In this document: piece by piece, positions 26,612 to 34,837 of the stretch
How positions within the stretch are numbered: position 1 is the first letter of the stretch
Layout of the letters: each line of letters opens with the position of its first letter
Origin: Candidatus Ichthyocystis hellenicum
Lineage (GTDB): Bacteria; Pseudomonadota; Gammaproteobacteria; Burkholderiales; 2013Ark19i
Length of the DNA: 64,000 nt
NCBI RefSeq assembly: GCF_001460935.1
Contig: NZ_LN906597.1
Span: forward strand, 420,768 to 484,767
Direction: 5' to 3'
Position numbers and translations under genes: made by a program
Notes under the pieces: generated by a model
Database searches by the model: none
Seen by the model: the letters and a program-made list of their open reading frames with translations, nothing else
Told to the model about the DNA's origin: nothing

Positions 26612-27247
26612 CTAAGGTAATTGCCTTGATATTTGCGAGACCTCTTTCTTTTGACGCCTCGATGTTAGCCTAACTGATCTAATAATCGCCCTAACATCCG
26701 CAACAGCGATGTCAAGGTCATCGTTTATTATAACGTAATCGAACAACAACGCCTGTAACATTTCTACTTTTGCGTTTTTCAACCTCTGCTTAATTGACCC
26801 CTGAGAGTCAGTTGCCCTCGTAGTCAATCGTTCTTTTAAGATATCTAAGTGAGGGGGTACAATGAAGATGCTTACAGATTCGGCTATTTTCTCCTTAACT
26901 TGCTTGACTCCCTGGTAATCTATTTCCAGGACAACACTCTTAGTTTTAAGCTTTTCTTTTAGCCAAGAAAGAGATGTACCATAAAAGTTTCCGTGAACTT
27001 CTGCCCATTCTATGAAGGCCTCATTACCGATCATGCTACGAAACTGGTCCTCCGATATGAAGTGGTAGTCTACTCCATTTTTTTCTTGTCCTCTAGGGTT
27101 TCTGGTGGTAAATGATGTAGATAGGCTGAGATTCGCATCAGAGCTTATAATAGTTCTCACTATGGAGGTTTTGCCTGCTCCTGAGGCCCCACTTATTAGA
27201 AAAAGGTCGTTTTCTTGCATTGGCAAACCAGAGTTGTTATTCCACAT
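26612..27247 (-). CDS. gmk: Guanylate kinase
   Basis: Phosphorylates GMP to GDP. The P-loop GASGAGKTS is near residue 20, and STSFTTRNPRGQEKNGVDYHF carries the GMP-binding residues. The chosen start overlaps the end of yicC by 11 bases; an internal Met at residue 10 is closer to the typical N-terminus. The length of 211 is normal. Confidence 0.95.
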   Translation of the reverse strand: MWNNNSGLPMQENDLFLISGASGAGKTSIVRTIISSDANLSLSTSFTTRNPRGQEKNGVDYHFISEDQFRSMIGNEAFIEWAEVHGNFYGTSLSWLKEKLKTKSVVLEIDYQGVKQVKEKIAESVSIFIVPPHLDILKERLTTRATDSQGSIKQRLKNAKVEMLQALLFDYVIINDDLDIAVADVRAIIRSVRLTSRRQKKEVSQISRQLP

Positions 27248-28121
27248 TCTGTGCTTGTTCCTTCATTTTTTCAATGATGACCTTGATGTCTATTGCTAGA
27301 TTAGCTGTGTGTCCAGTAAGTGATTTTGACAACAGCGTATTGGCTTCTCTCCCCATTTCTTGTACAAAAAACTCTATTCTCTTTCCCGTTGGTTCATCGG
27401 ATGTTTGAATGACGTTAGTTAGGGTTTGGATGTGGGATGATAACCGACTTATTTCTTCATCAACATCGAATTTGGCCAACCAGTTGGAAATGATTCTATT
27501 TTCTTGGTCAGTTTTTACTAAATCTGTGTCTAGTGCTTGATTGAGATTAGTCCAGTGCTCTTGTAGTTTTCTGTGTGCGTTTTCTAGCTCTAACGTAAGC
27601 AACGAGGATAACTCCTGTATCTTGCATGACAACTCTCGGCACAACTCAATTAAGCAGGAAGCTATGCTTTTACCCTCCTCTTTGCGGCTGCTATCGAGAG
27701 TACGTATAGATTCCTCAAACGCAGAAATTATGGCACATTGGTTTTGGCTGTTGGTCTTTTGTTGTGAATGCCACTCTCGTATTACCCACTCAACCGAGGG
27801 GCGCTGAACATCAGGTACGAATGATTTTATCCTGTCGTACTTAGTTTGTATTTCGACCCAATAGTCGCTACTAGCATTGTCAGATTTGTAAGGAGCTGGG
27901 TGACAAGCGTTCCATACACATGAGGCCCTGATCTCTATTTTTCCGCGATGAAAATTTTTTTTGATCAGGGTTCGTAAGTCGATTTCAAATGGTTGTAGCT
28001 CTTCAGATAGTTTGAATGACAAATCTAGAGCACGGCTATTTACGCTTTTCAGTGCTAATTCTATGGTGAGATGGTTGTTATTTATCGTTGCATTGCCATA
28101 GCCTGTCATACTCTTAATCAT
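27237..28121 (-). CDS. yicC: YicC/YloC family endoribonuclease
   Basis: A 294-residue member of the YicC family (N-terminal MIKSMTGYGNA, then SVNSRALDLSFKL, C-terminal DVDEEISRLSSHI and KRIEFFVQEMGREANTLLSKS), known as an RNA endonuclease acting on RNA and small RNAs. The C-terminal block with conserved Glu, His and Arg residues is complete. It is first in the yicC-gmk-rpoZ-spoT operon and diverges from the kinase gene with 29 bases between them. Confidence 0.93.
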   Translation of the reverse strand: MIKSMTGYGNATINNNHLTIELALKSVNSRALDLSFKLSEELQPFEIDLRTLIKKNFHRGKIEIRASCVWNACHPAPYKSDNASSDYWVEIQTKYDRIKSFVPDVQRPSVEWVIREWHSQQKTNSQNQCAIISAFEESIRTLDSSRKEEGKSIASCLIELCRELSCKIQELSSLLTLELENAHRKLQEHWTNLNQALDTDLVKTDQENRIISNWLAKFDVDEEISRLSSHIQTLTNVIQTSDEPTGKRIEFFVQEMGREANTLLSKSLTGHTANLAIDIKVIIEKMKEQAQNVE

Positions 28122-28150
28122 ATCTACCCATTAGTTAATAGTGGCGAAAC

Positions 28151-29095
28151 ATGCGTAAGCAAAAGAGTAAGCCCCTTCCTCATCAATACCGTTTGTTGGA
28201 CTATACGATACTGGAAGTTTTGTCAACGGGAGGCTTCTCTATCGTTTATCTAGCTAAAGATAGGCGAGGGTCACTCGTAGTTATCAAGGAGTATGTTCCT
28301 GCTAATTTCGCCTATCGTCAAGTTGATGGAAGTGAAATTGTTATTGCAGCAGGAAAGGAAAAATCATTTAAGTATGGCATGAGATGTTTTTTCCAAGAAG
28401 GACATGCTTTGGCAAAATTGTCACATCCTAATGTTGTTCGTATACTGAACTTCTTTCGTGCCAATGGGACGGTGTACTTGGTATTGCGTTATGAAGAGGG
28501 ACAAACCCTTTACAATTATATCAAAATGAGGGTTCCTCATGGATTTATCTCAGAGCAATTTTTGCTTAAGGTTTTTATTCATCTTCTGTCAGGGGTGAGA
28601 AAAATCCATTCTTGCCGTTTTATCCATTTGGACATTAAGCCGGCCAATATATACCTGCGCAAAGACGGGACGCCTGTTTTAATCGACTTCGGTGCATCTA
28701 GGACGGCATTTCCAGTGATTTCTCCAGAGAAGAGAGGGGTGGTTCCTATGTATACACATGGATATGCTTCTCCAGAGCAGTATAACAAATCTGGACTGTT
28801 AGGGCCCTGGAGTGATTTTTACGCTTTAGGTGCCTCTTTGTACGCCTGCATGGGCCTTAAAGCGCCGCAAGCGGCTAATGAAAGGATGAAGGAAGACAAG
28901 CTAATTCCTGCGAAAATTTTGCTTAGTGGTAGGTACTCTGATGAATTGATTGATTTAGTAGATAGATGTTTATCTCTTGACACTGTTGGTCGTCCTGGGT
29001 CCGGTCGTGAAATACAGTCCATACTGATATCTATTTTGCGGTGCCAGGAGAGAGCTAAAGTTGTAAAGAGTAGGTATGTTCCAATTGTATGTTAG
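28151..29095 (+). CDS. Eukaryotic-type Ser/Thr protein kinase
   Basis: A 314-residue Hanks-type kinase with a nearly complete catalytic set: Gly-loop LSTGGFSIVYLA (about 25), VVIKEYVP (ATP lysine), HLDIKPANIYL (catalytic loop), IDFGAS (Mg binding) and YASPEQY (APE-type). There is no transmembrane segment or sensor domain. It is followed by a PP2C phosphatase, and such a kinase/phosphatase pair next to yicC is common in Burkholderiales, as I recall. The target proteins are unknown. Confidence 0.9.
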   Translation: MRKQKSKPLPHQYRLLDYTILEVLSTGGFSIVYLAKDRRGSLVVIKEYVPANFAYRQVDGSEIVIAAGKEKSFKYGMRCFFQEGHALAKLSHPNVVRILNFFRANGTVYLVLRYEEGQTLYNYIKMRVPHGFISEQFLLKVFIHLLSGVRKIHSCRFIHLDIKPANIYLRKDGTPVLIDFGASRTAFPVISPEKRGVVPMYTHGYASPEQYNKSGLLGPWSDFYALGASLYACMGLKAPQAANERMKEDKLIPAKILLSGRYSDELIDLVDRCLSLDTVGRPGSGREIQSILISILRCQERAKVVKSRYVPIVC

Positions 29096-29129
29096 CTATG
29101 TAGCTACTGTACGGAAGGATCGGGCAGAG

Positions 29130-30017
29130 ATGATATTTTCTATTTTCCACGAAGCAAGGGTCGGGGGGCGCACTAAAAATGAAGATTTTTGCGACTATAC
29201 CTACACAGATGAATCCCTGTTAATGGTACTGGCTGATGGCATGGGGGGGCATCTTTATGGAGAAATAGCTTCTCGCCTTGTTGTCTCTCACATGATGGAG
29301 TGTCATCGTGTGAGAGCAAAGCCTGTTGTTAGCGATCCATATCTTTTTTTAAATGAAATCTGTTCTACTGCCAATAATGCCGTTTTAGAATATGCAGCAG
29401 TGCAGGATTTATTAGAAATTCCGAGAACTACAGTAGTGGTGGGTTTGATTCAGGGTAATTGTTTGTATCACGCCCATATGGGGGATTCTCGTTTATATGT
29501 TTTGGATAACAGTGGGGAGGTAAAGAGACAAACTAGGGATCACACTAGGATTCAGTATTTGTTGGATCGAGGGGAAATTTCTCCGGAGGAAATTTTGTTT
29601 CATCCTGATAGGAATCGGGTATACAACTGTTTAGGTTTGTGTTTGCCGACAGGTCCTTGCGTCGAAGAATTGTGTCTGGAAAACGGAGATGTAGTTATTC
29701 TTTGTTCAGATGGCTTATGGAATTATGTGTCTGAGAAAGAGATGTGGGATCATGTTTCTGGTGTTCCTATTGCTACCATGGGGAGTCGGCTTATGGACCT
29801 AGCAGAGTGTCGGGGAGGTGTTAGTAGGGATAATCTAACGTTAATGGCTCTTCTTTGGGAAGGAAGCTTTCACGATGATCCCACTATTTTGTTTTGTGCC
29901 GATACCATTCTGTCTAAGGATGAAACTCAGAAAAACTTTTGTGATAGTGAATCGTGGGTAAGTTTAGATGATAGTTTTTTCGATAAATTGGAGGAAGAAA
30001 TTGTCTTAGATTTGTAG
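29130..30017 (+). CDS. PP2C-family Ser/Thr protein phosphatase
   Basis: A metal-dependent phosphatase of 295 residues. RTKNEDF (motif 1), LADGMGGH (motif 2), GDSRLYV, SDGLWNYV and RDNLTLM carry the expected metal-binding Asp residues. I prefer ATG 29130 (after GGAAGG) because IFSIFHEARVGGR matches the family start; an upstream ATG at 29076 overlaps the kinase gene by 20 bases. Presumably it reverses phosphorylation by the adjacent kinase. The C-terminal 45 residues are outside the domain and acidic. Confidence 0.9.
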   Translation: MIFSIFHEARVGGRTKNEDFCDYTYTDESLLMVLADGMGGHLYGEIASRLVVSHMMECHRVRAKPVVSDPYLFLNEICSTANNAVLEYAAVQDLLEIPRTTVVVGLIQGNCLYHAHMGDSRLYVLDNSGEVKRQTRDHTRIQYLLDRGEISPEEILFHPDRNRVYNCLGLCLPTGPCVEELCLENGDVVILCSDGLWNYVSEKEMWDHVSGVPIATMGSRLMDLAECRGGVSRDNLTLMALLWEGSFHDDPTILFCADTILSKDETQKNFCDSESWVSLDDSFFDKLEEEIVLDL

Positions 30018-30290
30018 GGCGGGAGGTTTATATGGAGCATAACAAATGTAAGGTATTGTTGTTGCTAAAAATAATGACTATAATCTACTGCCTGGTTATT
30101 ATGCTCCGCCTGTTTCTTCTTCGGCATCTGATACTAGTTCTCCTTTTTTTATGTTCCTATGGAAGAAAAAATTGCCTACGAATATCTGTTGGGTGAGCAA
30201 TTTGTGCGCGATATTGCTTGGATGTAGGAGAATGGTCCTCCTCGAGGAACTTTATGTGCAGTTCTGTTTGTTGGGTAAAGAGGAGTTGTT
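30018..30290 (+). pseudogene. Degenerate small gene between phosphatase and hemW
   Basis: An ATG at 30032 after GGGAGG opens a 54-codon hydrophobic frame ending at 30196. Protein-like stretches also appear in the other two frames: YYAPPVSSSASDTSSPFF (about 30097-30150) and EKIAYEYLLGEQFVRDIAWM ending at a TAG (30225), then ENGPPRGTLCAVLFVG. This suggests one coding sequence broken by frameshifts and a stop. I do not recognise its family. In related genomes rph and rdgB can sit here, but I see no match to either. Confidence 0.35.
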
Positions 30291-31475
30291 GTGACAGAAA
30301 CGGTGGGTGTCAATTTTACTCGGCGAGTTTTGCCGCCGCTTAGTCTCTATATCCACTTTCCTTGGTGTGTGCGTAAGTGTCCTTACTGTGATTTTAATTC
30401 TCACCAGCTGCAGTCAGATCTGCCAGAAGATGCCTACATCGATGCGCTAATTCGTGATTTGGAATTTTCTCTTCCCATAATTTGGGGTCGTCCAATACGA
30501 TCTGTTTTTATGGGGGGGGGCACGCCGAGCTTGTTTTCTTGTCAGTCAATGGCAAGATTGCTATCTGCCGTTCGTGCCCGAGTTTTCTTGTTGCCGGATA
30601 TAGAAGTTACTATGGAGGCAAATCCAGGTGTGTTGTTTCCTGAAAGGTTGGGTGGTTATCAGGATGCTGGTATCACCCGCGTTTCTTTGGGGGCGCAAAG
30701 CTTTTCCTCGATACTGCTGAAAGCTATTGGTCGTATTCATAGTGTAGGCGATATAGAGAAAAATTTGAGGGCATTATCTAGTACTACCCTTATATACAAC
30801 ATCGATTTAATGTATGGGCTGCCTGGACAGAATGTTGGAGAGGCACTGTTTGATTTGGAGTTGGCTCTGAGTTTTGATCCCCACCACCTTTCTCTGTATA
30901 ACTTAACCTTAGAGCAAGGAACATTGTTTGGCGTTTGTCCTCCAGATGGAATTCCGTCTCATGATGTGTGTGCCGATATGCAGGCTGTGCTTTATCCATA
31001 TTTGTCAGACCGGAATTATGAGCGTTATGAGGTATCAGCTTTCTCACGCTCGGGGTACCAATGTCAGCACAATTTAAACTACTGGATGTATGGGGACTAC
31101 ATTGGCATAGGAGCCGGAGCTCATTCCAAGTTGACGTGTGAGCAGAAAATTATTCGCCAAGCTCGTGTTAGGGGGCCAAGGAAGTTTATGGAGCAAGCAG
31201 GATCATGTAGGGTATTGGAATCTAATGCTGAAATTTCGACTAAGGATCGTCCTTTTGAGTTTTTCATGAATGCTTTGCGCTTGAAAGACGGAACTACCTG
31301 GAGTTTGTATGAGGAAAGGACAGGTCTTAGTAGAATGACAGTTTTATCTAAAGTTGATGAATTGGTTGATAAGAAATTGATGATGAGGGATGCGGTTAAT
31401 GTTCGTGCTACATCACGTGGCTGGGACTTTTTGAATGATATTTTGACTATCTTCTTGCCAGAGAAGGAAGTGTGA
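30291..31475 (+). CDS. hemW: Radical SAM heme chaperone HemW
   Basis: A 394-residue radical SAM protein that delivers heme to client enzymes; it was formerly annotated as an oxygen-independent coproporphyrinogen oxidase. The iron-sulfur motif CVRKCPYC lies near residue 27, and FMGGGTPSL, RVSLGAQSF and DLMYGLPGQ follow. The GTG at 30291 is the start. The glycines of GGGTP are encoded by a 9-G run, which reflects the conserved motif. It is followed at three bases by hemE. Confidence 0.93.
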   Translation: MTETVGVNFTRRVLPPLSLYIHFPWCVRKCPYCDFNSHQLQSDLPEDAYIDALIRDLEFSLPIIWGRPIRSVFMGGGTPSLFSCQSMARLLSAVRARVFLLPDIEVTMEANPGVLFPERLGGYQDAGITRVSLGAQSFSSILLKAIGRIHSVGDIEKNLRALSSTTLIYNIDLMYGLPGQNVGEALFDLELALSFDPHHLSLYNLTLEQGTLFGVCPPDGIPSHDVCADMQAVLYPYLSDRNYERYEVSAFSRSGYQCQHNLNYWMYGDYIGIGAGAHSKLTCEQKIIRQARVRGPRKFMEQAGSCRVLESNAEISTKDRPFEFFMNALRLKDGTTWSLYEERTGLSRMTVLSKVDELVDKKLMMRDAVNVRATSRGWDFLNDILTIFLPEKEV

Positions 31476-31477
31476 TA

Positions 31478-32533
31478 ATGGCCCTGCAAAATGATCTTTT
31501 TTTACGTGCTGCTGCGGGGCAGATTACCGCTGAAGTTCCCGTTTGGTTGATGCGTCAGGCGGGACGATACCTTAAAGAGTACAATCAGGTTCGTTCTCGT
31601 GCTGGCTCATTTATGGACCTATGTTTTAATCCTGAGCTGCTTACTGAGGTTACCCTTCAGCCTATTAAAAGGTTTTCTTTGGATGCGGCGATTATTTTTT
31701 CAGATATTTTGCTAGTGCCATACGCTATGAATATGGGCTTAGATTTCGTTGATCACATCGGTCCAGTTTTCAATAAACCGATCACATCTGAAAAAGATAT
31801 TGATGACCTAAGTATTACATCCGTATTGGAATTGTTGCATCCTGTTTATGAAGGAATTAAGTGCTGTAAGAAAGAATTAGGGAATAGTATTCCCTTAATT
31901 GGGTTTGTAGGGAGCCCGTTTACATTGTCTTGCTATATGTTGGAGGGAAAGAGCTCTAGTGACTTTATGCATATTAAGAAGTTTCGCTACGGTTCCCCTA
32001 GGGGGCTTCTCCATCTTCTCGATATTATTAGCAAGGCGGTGGAGATCCATTTGTTGGCTCAGATTGAATCAGGGGTTGATGCAGTGATGATATTTGATTC
32101 ATATGCTGGTATTTTGTCTCCTCATGATTACCTAACTTTTTCTTTGCCATTTATTCAGAGACTAATTAAGTCTGTGAAAACACATTCTCCTGACGTTCCG
32201 GTGATAGTGTTTGCAAAGGGAGGAGGAGGATCACTGAAAAGTATAGCTTTATCTGGCTGTGATGTAGTTGGTCTAGATTGGACGGTTGATTTAGCCTCGG
32301 CTTGTGAGATAATGCGCGATTTTTCATGTGCCATACAGGGCAATCTTGATCCTCTGAGTTTGTTGGGATCTCCAGATGAAATAGCCTCAGAATTGATTCG
32401 TATTGTCAAAGCAGTTAAAGATAAGGTCCCGTACATTTTTAACCTAGGACATGGTGTTCATAGGTTGACCCCCGTTGAAAATGTTGATTTCCTCATTAGA
32501 AAAGTACGAGAGTTGTTTTTTGTTTATGATTGA
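31478..32533 (+). CDS. hemE: Uroporphyrinogen decarboxylase
   Basis: Decarboxylates uroporphyrinogen III to coproporphyrinogen III in heme synthesis. The N-terminal ALQNDLFLRAAAGQ and VWLMRQAGRYLKEY (substrate-binding Arg) are diagnostic, as is GFVGSPFTLSCYML near residue 145. I chose ATG 31478, with GAAGGAAG seven bases upstream, over the GTG at 31472. The 351-residue length is usual. Confidence 0.95.
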   Translation: MALQNDLFLRAAAGQITAEVPVWLMRQAGRYLKEYNQVRSRAGSFMDLCFNPELLTEVTLQPIKRFSLDAAIIFSDILLVPYAMNMGLDFVDHIGPVFNKPITSEKDIDDLSITSVLELLHPVYEGIKCCKKELGNSIPLIGFVGSPFTLSCYMLEGKSSSDFMHIKKFRYGSPRGLLHLLDIISKAVEIHLLAQIESGVDAVMIFDSYAGILSPHDYLTFSLPFIQRLIKSVKTHSPDVPVIVFAKGGGGSLKSIALSGCDVVGLDWTVDLASACEIMRDFSCAIQGNLDPLSLLGSPDEIASELIRIVKAVKDKVPYIFNLGHGVHRLTPVENVDFLIRKVRELFFVYD

Positions 32534-32543
32534 TGGGTCTTAT

Positions 32544-34232
32544 ATGCGCTGCTCTAAGTTATTTTTTCCGACGATGAAAGAAGTTCCTGTTGATGCTGAG
32601 ATAGTTAGTCATCAACTTATGTTGCGTGCTGGGTTCATTAGGCAGGTAGGCTCTGGTCTCTATACTTTTTTACCCCTTGGGGTTCGTGTTCTTATCAAAA
32701 TACAGGCTGTTATTCGCGAAGAGATGGCTGCAATTGGTGCTCAAGAGATTATTATGCCGTGTATTCAGCCAGCGGAATTGTGGCAACAGACAGGTCGTTG
32801 GGAAGATTTTGGGCCGCAAATGCTAAAAATAAAAGATCGACATTTAAGAGAGTATTGCTTTGGCCCGACTCATGAGGAGGTTGTTACGGATCTAGCCCGC
32901 AGAGAGATAAAAAGCTACAAGCAGTTGCCTTTTGTTGTTTTTCAGATGACGACTAAATTTAGAGATGAGATTAGACCGCGTTTTGGCATTATGCGCGCTA
33001 GAGAATTTTTGATGAAGGATGGGTACTCTTTTGATAAGGATGAGGAAGGCATGGGTGTTTCCTACGATAATATGTACTCAGCCTATCGCAAAATATTCGA
33101 TCGTTTAGGTCTCAAATATTGTGTTGTTCGTGCAGATACAGGTGCTATCGGGGGTAGTTGTTCTCATGAATTTCATGCTATGGCAGATTGTGGCGAGGAT
33201 ATAATTGCTTACGCGGAGCACTCAAATTATGCGGCCAATATTGAATTAGCTACTTGTTCTTATAAACGTTCTGATAGAGTTGTACCTATTAATGACCCAG
33301 CTAAGAAGCCAGCGGATCAGGTTGGGGAGGTTACGGTAAGAACGTATGCTGTGTTGTCGGGTGAGAGATGGTTCTTTTTAGTTATATCAGCTGATGATGA
33401 AGTGAATAATACTAAAATTTCTAATCTTAAAGAATTTAAATCTGGTTGGAAGTTTTTGTCTCCTGAAGAAGTTCAGGATAGGTATTCTTGTGCTTGCGAT
33501 GATATCGGGCCTTATTTGGCCCCGGAAGAGGTTACCGTTATTTTAGATAACAGGTTGCTCTATTCTTCTGATTCAATAATCTGTGGGGCAAATGAACAAG
33601 GCTACAGATGGACAAATATCGATATTCAGAGAGATTTTTCTGGTGCTATGTTTTCTGATATTAGAAAGGTTGTGGCGGGAGATTTATCCCCTGATGGAGG
33701 CGGGGACCTTCGCCTTTGTCGGGGAATAGAAGTGGGCCATATTTTTCAGTTGGGCAACAAGTATTCTAAGGCGATGTCTTGTTCCTTTGTTAATGAGGGA
33801 CAAGGTAGGACTGAAGTTTTTATGGGTTGTTATGGAATTGGAATTTCTCGCATTCTAGCGGCAACTGTTGAGCAGTGTCATGACGATAAAGGAATTATAT
33901 GGCCTAGGGAAATTTCTCCTTTTCAGATAATTATTATTACAATAAACGCCGATCAGGATAGTAAGGTTTCTGAGATGGCAGAGAGATTATATAAAGAGCT
34001 TATATCTTTATCTTTGGATGTTTTATATGATGATAGGCCTTTGAGGGCAGGCTTTAAGCTGAAGGACGCAGATATTATTGGCGTTCCCGATCGATTAGTA
34101 GTTAGTCCCACTACGGTTGGTAATGGTGGGGCAGAATACCAAAATCGCTCGTCAGCTGACAGGAGACTTATTTCAGCCTCGGAGGTAGGGCCTTACTTGC
34201 TTAGTCTTAAAAGGCAATATGAGTTTTCTTAA
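32544..34232 (+). CDS. proS: Prolyl-tRNA synthetase
   Basis: A 562-residue bacterial-type class II enzyme charging tRNA(Pro). The start MRCSKLFFPTMKEVP-DAEI at 32544 matches the family; earlier in-frame starts overlap hemE. Class II motif 1 is within GLYTFLPLGVRV, motif 2 is TKFRDEIRPRFGIMRAREFLMKD, and motif 3 is GCYGIGISR. The insertion (editing) domain lies between about 225 and 380. No frameshift is seen. Confidence 0.95.
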   Translation: MRCSKLFFPTMKEVPVDAEIVSHQLMLRAGFIRQVGSGLYTFLPLGVRVLIKIQAVIREEMAAIGAQEIIMPCIQPAELWQQTGRWEDFGPQMLKIKDRHLREYCFGPTHEEVVTDLARREIKSYKQLPFVVFQMTTKFRDEIRPRFGIMRAREFLMKDGYSFDKDEEGMGVSYDNMYSAYRKIFDRLGLKYCVVRADTGAIGGSCSHEFHAMADCGEDIIAYAEHSNYAANIELATCSYKRSDRVVPINDPAKKPADQVGEVTVRTYAVLSGERWFFLVISADDEVNNTKISNLKEFKSGWKFLSPEEVQDRYSCACDDIGPYLAPEEVTVILDNRLLYSSDSIICGANEQGYRWTNIDIQRDFSGAMFSDIRKVVAGDLSPDGGGDLRLCRGIEVGHIFQLGNKYSKAMSCSFVNEGQGRTEVFMGCYGIGISRILAATVEQCHDDKGIIWPREISPFQIIIITINADQDSKVSEMAERLYKELISLSLDVLYDDRPLRAGFKLKDADIIGVPDRLVVSPTTVGNGGAEYQNRSSADRRLISASEVGPYLLSLKRQYEFS

Positions 34233-34803
34233 ACGCAAAATAATAATATGTATTGATTCATTAATTGTCTTTATAAAAATGTTTTTGCTTTCGTTTTTTT
34301 TGTGGCCATCTGCAGTTTTTCCATATACACGAGAGGAGTTATTGCCCAGTTACAATGAAATTGATTCTTTTAGCTCTTATGCACAAAAATGGTCGTGGTT
34401 GATTGATATGTCTGTGCGATTGCGGCGCTGGATTGTAAATCCGGAAGAGAGAATACAGTTTCTAACCGCTGTTCATAAGGAATCAATTAGATTTGGACTT
34501 GATCCTCAGTTCGTTTTGGCTGTAATTCAAGTAGAAAGCGGATTTAAGAAGTATGCAGTATCGTCAACTGGCGCCCAAGGATACATGCAAATTATGCCTT
34601 TTTGGAGGAAGTTTATAGGCAGCAGTAAAGATAATTTGTTTGATCTTCATACATCGATTCGGTATGGCTGCTTGATTTTACGCTACTACATAGACCAAGA
34701 GAAAGGTGATGTATTAAGGGCGTTGCAGCGTTATAACGGTAGTAAGGGTAGTATTGATTATCCATATCGTGTGTGGAGTTCGTGGGTGATGTTTTGGAAA
34801 TAG
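34219..34803 (+). CDS. Short lytic transglycosylase (SLT domain)
   Basis: A 194-residue protein with an N-terminal hydrophobic segment (about 10-35, signal or anchor) and an SLT lysozyme-like domain: VIQVESGFKKYAVSSTGAQGYMQIMPFW contains the catalytic Glu and the conserved GAxGxMQ motif. It would cleave peptidoglycan with anhydro-muramyl product formation. It overlaps proS by 14 bases, an order I recall from Burkholderia. It lies next to a larger Slt-type enzyme. Confidence 0.88.
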   Translation: MSFLKRKIIICIDSLIVFIKMFLLSFFLWPSAVFPYTREELLPSYNEIDSFSSYAQKWSWLIDMSVRLRRWIVNPEERIQFLTAVHKESIRFGLDPQFVLAVIQVESGFKKYAVSSTGAQGYMQIMPFWRKFIGSSKDNLFDLHTSIRYGCLILRYYIDQEKGDVLRALQRYNGSKGSIDYPYRVWSSWVMFWK

Positions 34804-34837
34804 GAACTGTTTGGAATTTATGTGAGTTTAAGTGTTT

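Noticed and set aside
30512-30520. Nine-G tract in hemW as a phase-variation site
   Set aside because: It encodes the conserved GGGTP motif of radical SAM proteins, so the glycines are functionally fixed. hemW is a housekeeping gene, so a switching role is unlikely.
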